A DNA stretch of 64,000 nt from Corydoras sp. C115 (Eukaryota > Chordata > Actinopteri > Siluriformes > Callichthyidae). Location: assembly GCA_019802505.1 (NCBI GenBank), contig JAFMOC010000059.1, positions 309,501-373,500 on the forward strand. The letters are read 5' to 3'. The notes under the pieces were generated by a model. The model ran no database searches and was not told the DNA's origin. It saw only the letters and a program-made list of their open reading frames with translations. Below, one piece after another: positions 33,142 to 44,469 of the stretch. The position numbers were made by a program, and so were the translations under genes. Every line of letters begins with the position of its first letter. Positions within the stretch are counted from its first letter, which is position 1.

Positions 33142-34252
33142 CTGTGAACCTTTACTGAAGCCTAAACATTGATATAAAAGGAAGAGCTGTCTGGATGAGG
33201 CCTGGGTCAGCGAAGGGTCTCCAGGGGATGAAATGGCTGAGGACCCTGATGGAGACTCCAGGGGAACGGGCATCCTTTAGCACCTCGACACACCCGGCCT
33301 GTCGGCGTGCAAAACAATTAGCCAGTGTGTGAAGAAGGCCTTGTTTATTGACTTACTGGAGGGACTTTATTAACCCATGGCAACGTTGAATGGGAGTCAC
33401 CTGCTGTTCACACTTAGCCTGTCATTGTTACTGAGGCTGGAGACGGGAGGGTCCTTACGATGCCCACTAAAGCCTGCTGTTCCTTTGTCCGGACCATCTT
33501 TGGCCTGCAATAGAATAGTTTGGCCTACATAGCAACATGGCAGCGATCCTGTGGGATAGACGGTCTCAATCACTTGTCAACGATACAATTGCTCTACCTG
33601 TCACCAACTACTGCTAAACTCCATTGTGTGTGTTAAATTAGCACCATTTTGCCGTTATTTGCCGTTATTAACCCTCTCTAATCAGACGTTCCAACTGCCA
33701 CGAACATAAAGCCAATGCAGTACAGGATATACAATTCACATGGTGTGAATGTCTTTTACGGCTGGGTTTAAATATAAAGAACCTCAGCTCTGAACTCTGA
33801 GACCCAGAGCTCATCATGGAGGCAGGGACAGGATCTGAGACTCATCCCTGCGAGTGAAATTTCCTCTAAAGTGCTTGGTGTCAATAGCCGACTTTCAGCG
33901 AGACAGATAAAACCACAACAGCCTGGTTTTTATCGGCCTCCCAGGGACTAAAGGCTGCAGATACCAGCTATTACACCGACAGCCAAAAGGCGTGTGGAGA
34001 TTTGTGGGCTTATCTGGTGCTGCCAGTAAATGTGTGTGTATAGACGTGAAGAACCCGCAACGCACGCAACGATTTACTATACATGCAACAATTTATCATC
34101 TGATTTGAACGACTTCCAAATGATCAGACATGCCTTTAATTAAGGAAAACAATAAAATAATCTCTCAACATGTTTCTTTGATGTTAACACTTAACAAAGT
34201 ACGTAAGGCGCCCACTGAACCAACATATTTGGTAGAAACTGAGATACTGCAC
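33142..34252. other. Single-copy block
   Basis: About 1.1 kb without recognised repeats or supported coding sequence; complex, balanced composition. A candidate for conserved non-coding DNA. Confidence 0.4.
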
Positions 34253-34383
34253 TGCCCAGCGATGGATTGGCGCCCTGTCTGGTGTATCTGCCCAGCGCCC
34301 GAATGTTCTCCCCTGGATGGACATGTGGAACCCCACCGCGACCCCAATAGAGGATAAAGTGGGAGATAATGAATGAATGAATG
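34253..34383 (+). mobile_element. V-SINE 3' fragment
   Basis: Starts at TGCCCAGCGATGGATTGGCG and ends in (ATGA)n; 5' two thirds absent. Confidence 0.85.
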
Positions 34384-34527
34384 ATTTACTTCTTATTATT
34401 AGCACCCCTATATCAGCTTCAACTGTTTGTCTGTGTGTCTGCTAAAAAGTTTGCAATTGCTATTTCACCCACTTCGCGTTACCCGCTTACACATTAAGCA
34501 ATTAAAAAAATGACCAATTAATTAACT
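34384..34527. other. Unrecognised spacer
   Basis: AT-rich; nothing recognised. Confidence 0.35.
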
Positions 34528-34872
34528 ATCCATCCATTATCTTCCGCTTTATCCTATATTAGGGTTGCAGGGGGGTTCTCCATGCCCATCCAGGAGAGAA
34601 CGTTTCGGTCGGTGGGCAGACACACCCAGAACAGGGCGCCAATCCATCGCTGGACACACACTCACTCATACAAACACACACTATATGGGGCAATTTGGAG
34701 AATTCAATTGACCTTGATCCATGTTTTTGGACTGTGCAAGGAAAGCGGGGAACCTGGAGGAAACCCACGGGGACACGGGGAGAACATGGAAACTCCACCC
34801 AGATTGGGATTCGAATCGAATCCCCTGCGCTGAGATGCGAACGTGCTAACCACTAAGCCACCGTGCCGCCCT
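34528..34872 (-). mobile_element. V-SINE, full length, half of a dimer
   Basis: Complete from ATCCATCCATTATCTTCCGC to CCACCGTGCCGCCC; the head abuts the linker that follows. Confidence 0.9.
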
Positions 34873-34930
34873 GGCGTGTAAAGTGATCTATATAAAGTGA
34901 TAAAGTGATGTGTGTGTGTGTGTGTGTGTG
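34873..34930 (-). repeat. SINE-dimer linker plus (TG)n
   Basis: GGCGTGTAAAGTGATCTAT then ATAAAGTGATAAAGTGAT is the inverted match of 29072-29114, extended by a TG run of about 20 bp. Confidence 0.7.
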
Positions 34931-35185
34931 TGGGGGGGGTTCCCTATGCCCATCCAGGGGAGAACGTTTTGGGTGCTGGGCAGATACACCCAGGACAGGA
35001 CACCAATCTATTGCTGTGCACACACTCACTCACACACACACACTCTATATGGGGCAATTTGGAGAATTCATTTGATTTGATCCATGTTTTTGGACTGTGG
35101 GAGGAACCCAAAGGAAACCAACGCGGACATGGGGCGAACATGGAGACTCCACCCAGATTTGGATTCGAACCGGGAATCCCTAGTG

Positions 35186-35187
<2 letters not shown>
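34931..35187 (-). mobile_element. V-SINE, truncated at both ends
   Basis: It starts at the C/G run before TTCCCTATGCCC (tail missing, as in the dimer at 28765) and ends at CCCTAGTGCA, where an AT array replaces the A-box end. Confidence 0.88.

Positions 35188-35266
<79 letters not shown>
35188..35266. repeat. (AT)n microsatellite
   Basis: Pure AT run of about 78 bp touching the SINE. Confidence 0.95.
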
Positions 35267-35270
<4 letters not shown>

Positions 35271-35841
35271 CTGACTGACAATCCGACTGATCACCAGAAC
35301 AGAACTTCGTGGACTTTACTGTCCTACTGTGAGCAAGTGAACTGCATCCGGTCCAACTCCAGCTCTCCTCCCACATACAGTACACAGCATTTGTGGCAAA
35401 ACTGCATGAAGGCTTATTAGAGTGAAAAGGCAGACGTGCGACGGTGTGACATCGCTGAAACAAAACAGATATTATTATCAAAAGCCTCAGAGCATTTTCA
35501 TCTCAGCTCTGTTTAATCTAAAAAGGAAAGAGACCAAAACGGCCTCTGTGGTGCCTTTTAAATGAAAAAGGCTTTTGAAACTGAAGTGGACTAGGCCAGG
35601 GGACAGGCAACGGGCCAGATTCCAGAGCTAACATATAATCAGCCGAGCAGGACATGTATAATTATATCTGAGACGTGAAAGAACAGAACGAAGCGAGAGA
35701 GGACGAAGCGGGGAAGAGCTATGCGGTATTAAAGGAGTCACCTCGGGTTAATATACTTCTTCTGCGTTTCAAATGGATGGAATTCCAAGTTAAGGTTATA
35801 TGTGGTCGACCCAGCTTTTAGTAATTAAACATGCAGTTGTT

Positions 35842-35893
<52 letters not shown>

Positions 35894-36296
35894 ACACAAT
35901 TTCCATGTATGCACATTCATCCTCAGAAAACATATACAGAGTCAATCATACATTGTCCACAACTGTTGTTAGCATTTTTAACCTTTTTCTGATTAATATA
36001 CTGTTCTATGGTCATGAGTAAATAATCTTAGCCTAAAAAAATGTGAAACTCATGCACAAGAAAGAAAGAAAAAAAAACAGCTGGTAACTGAAGATAATAG
36101 TCTTAGTAGTAAATAATATTTTGCACATCATTTTCTTTAAGCTGTGAGCTTTACACTGTTTGTGGACACTACAATCTGTTAGGAAACTGTATTTTTAGCT
36201 AATAACCCAATTATTTGCGTAAACAACTGGGTGTATTAGGATCTAGTCCTTTTAAGAGTTTCTATTGTGAGGTTAAAGAATCTAATCTATTAATAA
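35267..36296. other. Mostly single-copy DNA with a (CA)n tract
   Basis: A CA run lies at 35850-35890. The rest is AT-rich from 35990 on; no coding evidence. Confidence 0.4.
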
Positions 36297-36531
36297 GCGG
36301 TAGCTCAGTGGGTCAGGGGGAGTGGTAGTTCAGTGGTTAGGGCGTTGGGCTATCAATCTGAAGGTTGGGGGTTCAAATCCCAGGTCCACTGAAGTTACCA
36401 GTGTGGGTCTTTGAGCAAGACCCTTAACCCTCATTGCTCCAGGGATGTTGTGATTAACCCTGTGCTCACCTTGTAAGTCGCTTTGGATAAAAGCTTCTGC
36501 TAAATGACCAAATGTAAATGTAATGTAATGT
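36297..36531 (+). mobile_element. tRNA-derived SINE with L2/RSg-type tail, interrupted
   Basis: Cleanest copy of this family: GTGGTAGTTCAGTGGTTAGG (A box), GGGGGTTCAAATCCCAGG (B box), CCCTTAACCCTCATTGCTCC, TGTAAGTCGCTTTGGATAAA and CTTCTGCTAAATGACC, then AAATGTAAATGTAATGTAA. The tail is split: the rest (AATGTAATGTAATGTAATG) resumes at about 37008. A partial duplicate head (GCGGTAGCTCAGTGG) precedes it. Confidence 0.85.
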
Positions 36532-36873
36532 AGATAGAGCGTTCTCAGCTGCTGCACCGCGTCTGTGGAACCAGCTCCCTAATAACATCCTATAACATCC
36601 CTAATCTCTACTTAAAACTCATCTTTTTAGGGACGCTTATAGTGCTTGACTTACTTTTATCAGGATTCCTCATTCTATTGTACATCACCATGTTCTTGGT
36701 TTTATCTTTTTGTAGGCATTTTACAATCTCTTTTACATATCTTTTATGTTTTTGTTCTATTTTTTACTTTTCTTACATTCTACTCCATGCTATTGTTATT
36801 TTTACCTGCTGTTAAGCGCTTTGAGTTTCTAGGAAAGGCGCTATACAAATAAAATTATTATTATTATTATTAT
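36532..36873 (+). pseudogene. 5'-truncated LINE, C-terminal codons and 3' end
   Basis: The bases from 36537 encode AFSAAAPRLWNQLP, the conserved C-terminal block of ORF2 in L2/CR1/Rex1-group fish LINEs (xFxxxAPRLWNxLP). A 3' untranslated region follows with TTAAAACTCATCTTTTTAGG, AAGCGCTTTGAGTTTCTAGG, AAAGGCGCTATACAAATAAA and an (ATT)n tail. Everything upstream, including the reverse transcriptase, is missing, so it is a dead-on-arrival copy. Confidence 0.8.
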
Positions 36874-37012
36874 GTACAGCGATGGATTGGTGTCCTGTCC
36901 TGGGTGTATCTGCCCAGCACCCGAAACGTTCTCCCCTGGATGGGCATGGAGAACCCCCCCGCGACCCTAATATAGGATAAAGCGGAAGATAATGGATGGA
37001 TGGATGAATGTA
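36874..37012 (+). mobile_element. V-SINE 3' fragment attached to the LINE tail
   Basis: GTACAGCGATGGATTGGTGT to GGATGGATGG. It begins directly at the LINE (ATT)n end. LINE piece and SINE piece together interrupt the TGTAA tail of the host SINE. Confidence 0.85.
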
Positions 37013-37111
37013 ATGTAATGTAATGTAATAAAGACTTGAATATTTGGATGGCTGTGAAATAAAGATGCCTCAAATATCAAGTGATTACTGCGATCTGGCA
37101 TGTGTGTGTGT

Positions 37112-37148
<37 letters not shown>

Positions 37149-37887
37149 CAGAAAAGAACTTGTTGCCTTGGTGGCTGTTTGTGCACCTGTAATTATCCTC
37201 AGCTCTGATTACCTGTATACCTGAGTTCTTAGCTACCGAGAAGTTAATTCTCGCCTGAGCTTCGAGTTGAACAATGGCGGCTTTAAACTGAGTTCCGTAG
37301 AGGTTGGAGAGCATGTGGCCACATGAAGGAGATGTCTACATCATGCGAAAAATTATTCAGCCATAATGGTCAAAGTATAGACTTCTTACATTCCCAGAAA
37401 TGTCACGGCAACTGTTATCAATCTGAAGGCTGAGGATTCAAACCCAAAGCATGCCATTATTCGCAGATGTGGACCCTTGAGCAACGCCCTTAACCCTCAT
37501 TATAAAACGGGTAGTTTTGGTCCTTTAATCTGATTGGCTGAGGGTTTTGTCCAGCCATGACACTATCGACACTAGTACACACCACTGACCGCTTGACATT
37601 CGTATCAATGATTTACAAACCATATATATACAATTGTATATATATTTATCATGTACCATAAATGGAAATACTGATTAATATAAACAGCGAGCCGATTTGC
37701 GATGAGCACTAAGCCTGCATGCTGTTACTCAGCGATCAACGCTCACTTTAAAAACCAGAATAGGTTATGTTGCGAATGAAGTAACTTATTACATTTATCA
37801 AACAGTAACAAAAGCATTTTTTATTTATAAATGTGTTTATTTTAATTTAAAATCTTCATAAACTGGTATTCGCAACATAAATCCAGT
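37013..37887. other. Spacer with (TG)n and a SINE scrap
   Basis: A TG run lies at 37100-37146. At 37414-37503, TTATCAATCTGAAGGCTGAG, GATTCAAACCC and CCCTTAACCCTCAT are an old L2-tailed SINE fragment. The rest (37504-37887) is AT-rich and unrecognised. Confidence 0.55.
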
Positions 37888-38230
37888 CCATCCATCCATC
37901 TTCCGCTTTATCCTCTACTAGGGTCAAAGGGGGTTCCTCATGCCCATCCAGGAGAGAACGTTTTGGGCGCTGGGCAGATACACCCAGGACAGGACGCCAA
38001 TCTATCGCTGTGCACACACTCACTCACACAGATACAGTCTATATGGGGCAATTTGGAGAACTCAATTGACTTGATCCATGTTTTTGGACTGTGGGAGGAA
38101 ACCGGAGAACCCGGAGGAAACCCACGTGGACACGGGGAGAACATGGAAACTCCACCCAGATTGGGATTCGAACCGGGGATCCCTAGTGCTGAGAAGAGAA
38201 CGTTCTAACCACTAAGCCACCATGCCGCCC
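37888..38230 (-). mobile_element. V-SINE, full length
   Basis: CATCCATCCATCTTCCGC to CCACCATGCCGCCC, with perfect B-box complement (GGATTCGAACC). Separated by 11 bp from another copy in the same orientation. Confidence 0.92.
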
Positions 38231-38241
38231 CAACAGAGGTT

Positions 38242-38568
38242 CCATCCATCCATTATCTTCCACTTTATCCTCTACTAGGGTCGCGGTTCCCCAAATCCAT
38301 CCAGGGGAGAACTTTTTGGGCGCTGGGCAGATACACCCAGGACAGGGCGCCAATCTATTGCTGTGCACATAGTCACTCACACAGACACACTCTATATGGG
38401 GCAATTTGGAGAAACTTGACCATCCATGTTTTTGGACTGTGGGAGGAAATCCGAGAACCCCACGCGGACACAGGGAGAACATGGAAACTCCACCCAGATT
38501 GGGATTCGAACCGGGAATTCCTAGCACTGAGAGGAGAACATGCTAACCACTAACCCACCGTGCTGCCC
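38242..38568 (-). mobile_element. V-SINE with small deletions
   Basis: Shortened near the C run (CGCGGTTCCCCAAATCC) and in the core (GAGAACCCCACGCGG); intact head TAACCCACCGTGCTGCCC. Confidence 0.9.
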
Positions 38569-39997
38569 ACTCCGGTCAACCTTTTCATTAAAAGACCAAG
38601 AAAGACAAATACCATTTCACGGTTCCTGCATTAAACGCTTTTGTCCTGAAAGACCCGACCGCTTCCCTTTCAGCATTCTGATCGTACATAGTTTTGTTGA
38701 TTGTAAAATGTCCCAAATCAGATTTCCAGCTCTTATCAGATTCCAGCGTGTGTTAAGACATTTAAAGATCAGAGATCTTTTTCCAGACTGTAGCTGGCTG
38801 TCTGATGGATTACCTGTAGGTCAGGGGTTTGTGGTGTATACGTGTGCGTGCAGGCCACAGATGGGTTGCCGGCAAGAGACTTAATTACAACGTGCCTGTC
38901 AACGGCGGAACTTTCCAAGCTGCCAATGCACCGAGATCTAAATGGGAAATTTATGAGAAACATGGAAAAGCAGCGGCGTTATGAGTCGATCTGGACTAAT
39001 TACAGAGCACAGATTTGGGACTGTGTTCACGTTTGCCCAAACGTTAAAGTAGCCAGCCGTTATTTTTAATACTTTACATCAGGTTGGATATTTTAAACCG
39101 TCCATAAAAATATCAGCGTGGTCAGTATATGGTTTCTAGGCGTGCATTACGTGGAACAGTGTGAGAACAAGTGTGCTGTGTGAAGATTCGGTGTAAATCT
39201 GATATCGCAGCTCTGGCTAGTCTCACCGAGTTCATTTACCTTCACTGTTCTACGCAGCGTTCTAACGCTCTCCCACCCTCTTCTTCGCCTTCTTGGCAAA
39301 TGTGTTCTTTCAAACGTCGGGGACAGAAATTCAAGCCTTTACAGACTGACCAGACTGCGACCTCGTCCTGGGTTATGTTTTGAAGGAAGGAAAAGATCTT
39401 GATTACTCGGATTCTGGACCGCAGGCACGATCGCGGCCGAATTCCACGGTCCTTCCGACCTGACACACAACCTCCAGGTCTCCAGCCTCCGGACCCTCGG
39501 TGCTTTGGCTCTCGCTATCTTTTATCTCCCTCTCACACAAACTATTTCGCCGTTCTCCAAGGCGAATATGAAGGTCTTCTATAAAGTTAAAGCATAGATA
39601 ATTTATCTCGCTCGGTACCATGAGTCCATTTCGGAAAGCCATCCCTCTCCCATCTTTCTTTCACGTCGCTTTGATTCGGATGCCAAGAATTAAAAGGCAT
39701 GTCTGCTTCAGAAACAGTTACACGAAGCAGCTGGACAGTTACTTTACCACTTTAACAAGTATGTGCAGATTTACATCTCTTTTCATAATCAGAGACCACA
39801 GGCTGTCCCACATTTCCCCTAAGCTAAACAGATTCCTCTAACAGCTCATTGGCGCAGCGTGCCACGGCGTTTTAGCGGCATGGAATGAATAATGGAGGAA
39901 GCTGGTGGGCTGGAGTGAGCCTGGGGGAGGAAGTGACATAAAGGGAATGACTTGGAGCAGCAGTTGTTTTGAATCTGGCAAATGCTTCTCAGGAACG

Positions 39998-40043
<46 letters not shown>

Positions 40044-40648
40044 GTGAGGGAGCGATGGAGGGAAAGGGTGGGTGGGTGGGTTGGGGGGGGGGGGAAATAT
40101 GTAATTCGATTAAGGTAATTGCCCACAGCAGCATTTGCAATTCTAAACAAGTTTCATCCAGCCCCCCGTTTCAGATGTAAACACAGTGTGCCCTTCGACC
40201 TATGGAGTAAACATCTGCTCAGAGATAAGTTTTCACCCTCGCTGGCAGAGTGGCTGACATGACATTCATAAACACAATTTGATCTTAAAAGCAACATCCG
40301 GTAAATGACCTCGGCGTCCCTCCTCGCTCCACTCCCCCCCCCCCAGCGCTGTGTTATAGAGCTCTGTGGTGTCCTCTGGATTTCCCCCCACTCCCGTTAA
40401 CCAGTTACAATAAACCCAGGGAAACAAAACGTATCAACAGTACAAGCAGCAGGGTGTGTAGCTACTGACTGATCCACGGAGCCCGGTGCTTATGTGTCGA
40501 CTCCGCCGAGGTTCAGTCCACCAGGTGGTGTAGCCAACCGCACACGCCAGAAAATCTCCCCGCAGACCCCGACCGAGAGGACGACCCGGACGTTACGGAG
40601 GTAAGAACACAGACGTGGAACGGATCCGGAAAGCTACAACACAGACAT
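38569..40648. other. Single-copy block with a 45-bp A run
   Basis: Two kilobases with no SINE. A run of 45 A at 39998-40042 is followed by GGGTGGGTGGG and a G run (40082-40093). No retroelement body precedes the A run that I recognise. Open frames (114 codons at 38540, 79 at 39403) have no domain pattern. Confidence 0.45.
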
Positions 40649-41355
40649 ACTGAAAACATCCATCCATCTGTTATCTTCCGCTTTATCCTGTATTAGGGTC
40701 GCGGGGGGGTTCCCCTTGCCCATCCGGGGGGAACGTTTTGGGTGCTGGGCAGTTACACCCAGGACAGGGCGCCAATATATCGCTGGCCACACTCACTCAC
40801 ACACACACACTCTATATGGGGCAATTTGGAGAACTCAATTGACCTTGATCCATGTTTTTGGACTGTGGGAGGAACCCGGAAGAGACCCACGCGGACACGG
40901 GGAGAACATGGAAACTCCACCCAGATTGGGATTCGAACCCAGAATCCCTAGTGCTGAGAGGAGAACATGCTAACCATTAAGCCACCATGCCGCCACTGAA
41001 AACATCCTTTATTAGGGTCGCGTGGGGGGGGGTTTCCCCATGCCCATCCGGGACTCCGGGGGGAACGTTTTGGGCGCTGGGTAGATACACCCAGGACAGG
41101 ACGCCAATCTATCACTGGGAACACACTCACTCTCACTCACACAAATACACTCTATATGGGGCAATTTGGAGAAATCAATTGACCTTGATACATGTTTTTG
41201 AACTGTGGGAGGAAACCAGAGAACCCGGTGGAAACCCATGTGGGCACGGGGAGAACATGGAAACTCCACCCAGATTGGGATTCGAACTGGGAATCCCTAG
41301 CGCTGAGAGGAGAACATGCCAACCACTAAGCCACCGTGCCGCTATACTGAAAACA
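40649..41355 (-). mobile_element. Tandem V-SINE dimer with three copies of one target site
   Basis: ACTGAAAACA occurs at 40649-40658, 40995-41004 and 41346-41355, on both sides of each of two minus-strand SINEs (40659-40994 and about 41005-41345). The second lacks the CATCCATTATCTTCCGC end and begins at CTTTATTAGGGTCGCG. The copies differ at many positions, so this is not a very recent duplication. Confidence 0.85.
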
Positions 41356-41679
41356 CACATGTGTAAGTGCATAAGCGACCGCAGAGCGAAGCGGCTGACT
41401 CGTCTCATATCACATGAGGGTTAAAGAGAGCGATGCTCCGGCAGGTCAGAGCGGCTGAGGCCCTCGCTGACCAGACCACCGCTGAGAATAGGGGCAGCTT
41501 GTCAAGACAGACGACTTCCTATTTCAGTCTGATTATCCCCCAGAGGCCCCCGGAGACCCCTATAAAAACCTTCTCATTAAGAAGAGTCACTTTAGAGGAG
41601 CTTAATGAGTCTAGGCTACAAAAAGAAAACAGAGACACGGGAAAGGGAGAGTGAACAAGACTGAGGGGTAAGGGAGAAG

Positions 41680-41730
<51 letters not shown>

Positions 41731-41839
41731 GGGGGGGTGGGAGGAGAGTTGGAACATCTCGTCTGCTGTCTTTTCGTGTATTGTCCTAGTTTTGTTTGTT
41801 TAAAATTGTTCTACTAATTAATCAGTTTTGTTTTAATAG
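41356..41839. repeat. Spacer with (GA)n-(G)n purine tract
   Basis: GA repeats at 41682-41720 run into a G run (41721-41737): a polypurine stretch of about 55 bp on one strand, with triplex and G-quadruplex potential. The rest of the interval is unrecognised. Confidence 0.8.
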
Positions 41840-42170
41840 ATTTTTTGGTAGGGTGCTTAGCATGTTCTCCTCTCAGAGTTGGGGATTCCCGGTTCGAATC
41901 CCAATCTGGGTGGAGTCTCCATGTTCTCCCAGTGTCCACGTGGGTTTCCTCCGGGTTCTCCGGTTTCCTCCCACAGTCCAAAAACATGGATCAAGTCAAT
42001 TGAATTCTTCAAATTGCCCCATATAGAGTGTGTTTGTGTGAGTGAGTGTGTGTGTCCTGGGTGTATCTGCCCAGTGCCTGAAACGTTCTCCCCTGGATGG
42101 GCATGGGGAACACCCCCACGAACCTAATAGAGGATAAAGTGGAAGATAATGGATGGATGGATTTTTTGGT
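41840..42170 (+). mobile_element. V-SINE with target duplication
   Basis: ATTTTTTGGT at 41840-41849 and 42161-42170. The head is degraded (GGGTGCTTAGC, A box lost) and a deletion removes CCAGCGATAGATTGGCGCC. Confidence 0.9.
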
Positions 42171-42515
42171 GAGGGGGCATGGTGGCTTAGTGGTTAGCAT
42201 GTTCTCCTCTCAGCATCAGGGATTCCCGGTTCGAATCCCCATCTGGGTGGAGTTTCCATGTTCTCCCCGTGTCCGCGTGGGTTTCCTCCGGGTTCTCCGG
42301 TTTCCTCCCACAGTCCAAAAACATGGATAAAGGTCAAGAGAATTCTCCAAATTGCCCCATATAGAGTGTGTCAGTGGGAGTGAGTGTGTGCCCAGTGATA
42401 GATTGGCGTCCTGTCCTGGGTCTATCTGACCAGCGCCCGACATGTTCTCCCCTGGATGGGCATGGGGAACCCCCTGCGACCCTAGTAGAGGATAGAGTGG
42501 AAGATAATGGATGGA
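42171..42515 (+). mobile_element. V-SINE, full length, abutting the previous copy
   Basis: GAGGGGGCATGGTGGCTTAG to GGATGGAT, boxes intact; it begins right after the neighbour's target duplication. Confidence 0.92.
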
Positions 42516-42547
42516 TATTATGATTGGGAGTTAATATTAGTAGTAGT

Positions 42548-42807
42548 AGGGGCGGCACAGAGGCATTATGGATAGAACGTCAACCTCTTAGCACTGGGGA
42601 TCCAGGTTTGAATCCTGACCTGTGTGGAGTTTCCATGTTCTCCCCATGTCTGTGTGGGTTTACTTTGGGTTCTCTGGTTTCTTCCCACAGTGTACAAAAA
42701 CATGGTGAATTGAATGCCTTGAATTGCCCCTACTGGTTTCCTGTCCTAGGTGTATCTGCCAAGCGCCCGAAACGTTCTCCCCTGGATGGGCATGGGGAAC
42801 CCCCATG
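42548..42807 (+). mobile_element. V-SINE, left arm of a tail-to-tail pair
   Basis: Diverged head (GGCGGCACAGAGGCATTATGG), core present, middle shortened; it ends at GGGGAACCCCCATG, where the opposite-strand copy begins. Confidence 0.88.
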
Positions 42808-43133
42808 CTTTATCCTCTATTAGGGTCGCGGTGGGGTTCCCCATGCTTATCCAGGGGAGAACGTCTCGGGCGCTGGGCAGATACACCCAGGACAGGGCGC
42901 CAATCCATCGCTGGGCACACACTCACTCACACAGACACACTCTATATGGGGCAATTTGGAGAATTCAATTGACTTGATCCATGTTTTTGGACTGTGGGAG
43001 GAAACCGGAGAACCCGGAGGAAACCCACACGGACACGGGGAGAACATGGAAACTCCACCCAGATGGGGATTCGAACCGGGAATCCCTAGTGCTGAGAGGC
43101 GAACGTGCTAACCACTAAGCCACCGTGCCGCCC
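42808..43133 (-). mobile_element. V-SINE, right arm of a tail-to-tail pair
   Basis: Starts at CTTTATCCTCTATTAGGGTC and is complete to CCACCGTGCCGCCC. GAACGTTCTCCC-type arms on both sides of the junction can pair around a loop of about 30 bp. Confidence 0.9.
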
Positions 43134-43886
43134 ACACAGAAGATAATGAGAGTAGAATTAATAATGAGTATGTAAGGAGTAAGTAGTAGAATATCGTTAT
43201 AGCAGCATGTTTTAATGATGATGATTATTATTTATTATAATATTTGTGTAAATGACAAGTTCTGGCAGCAAAGTCATTCGTTCGAATCCAAAAAAGTCCA
43301 ATTAAAATGAGGCTGTCTTTCACCAAAACCCTGAAATATTTACACGAAACAAACCCAAATACCCAGAAGCAACTACAGTTCCTTGTATACATCATCATTA
43401 CATGGTTCCCCAAGCTCATATTAATCAAAGTTAGGCAGTGTTTACATTTAGCTCGGGGCTCTTTTTTCATCTTATTAGATCTTACATGCCGTCTTTATTG
43501 AAACGTACGTAACGTAACGTAACGCGCGTGCTGAGCTTTCAACAGAAAGTTGTGCTATAAATAAAGTAGCTATAAAACTCACACGAGTTCCATCACCTGC
43601 TGTGAATGATCCACCACCTTATTATCCAGGATTCATAACAGGGTTATAAAAATTAGGTTTTGATTACAGACCTCACAAAATACTATCCCTACAATTATCC
43701 TAAAGTTATTTATTGTGAAATTATTTATTGATGACAGGTCTGATAAAAGGTTATATACACCCTGTCCTGGGTGTATCTGCCCCCCCCCCATGACCGTAGT
43801 AGAGGATAAAGTGGAAGATAATGGATGAATTAATTAATTAAATGTCTGTCTGGCTGCTTAGAATTTTCCAAAATATTTTGTGGCTA
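43134..43886. other. Spacer with a SINE 3' scrap
   Basis: 43757-43829 (CCCTGTCCTGGGTGTATCTG, a C run, GTAGAGGATAAAGTGG) is a V-SINE 3' remnant. The remainder is unrecognised. ACGTAACGTAACGTAACG at 43505-43522 is a short tandem. Confidence 0.55.
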
Positions 43887-44469
43887 GGGCGGCACGGTGG
43901 CTTAGTGGTTAGCATGTTCTCCTCTCAGCTCTAGGTGTTTCCGGTTCAAATCCCAATCTGAGTTTCCAGGTTCTCCCCGTGTCCATGTGGTTTTCCTCCG
44001 GGTTCTCCGGTTTCCTCCCACAGTCCAAAAACATGGATCAAGTGTATTGAATTCTCCAAATTGCCCCATATAGAGTGTGTGTGTGTGTGTGAGTGAATGT
44101 GTGCCCAGTGATAGATTGGCGCCCTGTCCTGGGTGTATCTGCCCAGCGCCCGAAACGTTCTCCCCTGGATGGGCATGGGCTCCTCTTGCCCATTCGGAGG
44201 ATATACACCCAAAACAGGGTGCCAATCTACCGCTAGGCACACTCACACACACACACACACACACACACGGCTACTCACTATATGGGGCAACTCAGAGCAT
44301 TCAATGTACCATCAATCCATGTTTTGGACTGTGGGCGGAAACCGGAGAACCCGGAGGAAACTCACACAGACACTGGGAGAACATGGAAACTCCACCCAGA
44401 TTGGGATTCGAACCTGAATCATCAGCGCTGAGAGGAGAACATGCCAACCACTAAGCCACCATGCCGCCC
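43887..44469. mobile_element. Tail-to-tail inverted V-SINE pair
   Basis: Plus-strand copy 43887-44180 (A box present, B box read as GGTTCAAATCCC) stops at GATGGGCATGGG. The minus-strand copy follows at once as CTCCTCTTGCCCATTCGG and continues to CCACCATGCCGCCC (44469). The minus copy is an older type (GCAACTCAGAGCATTCAATG) with a CA expansion (44244-44269), so the two arms are different subfamilies, not a recent fold-back of one copy. Confidence 0.88.
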
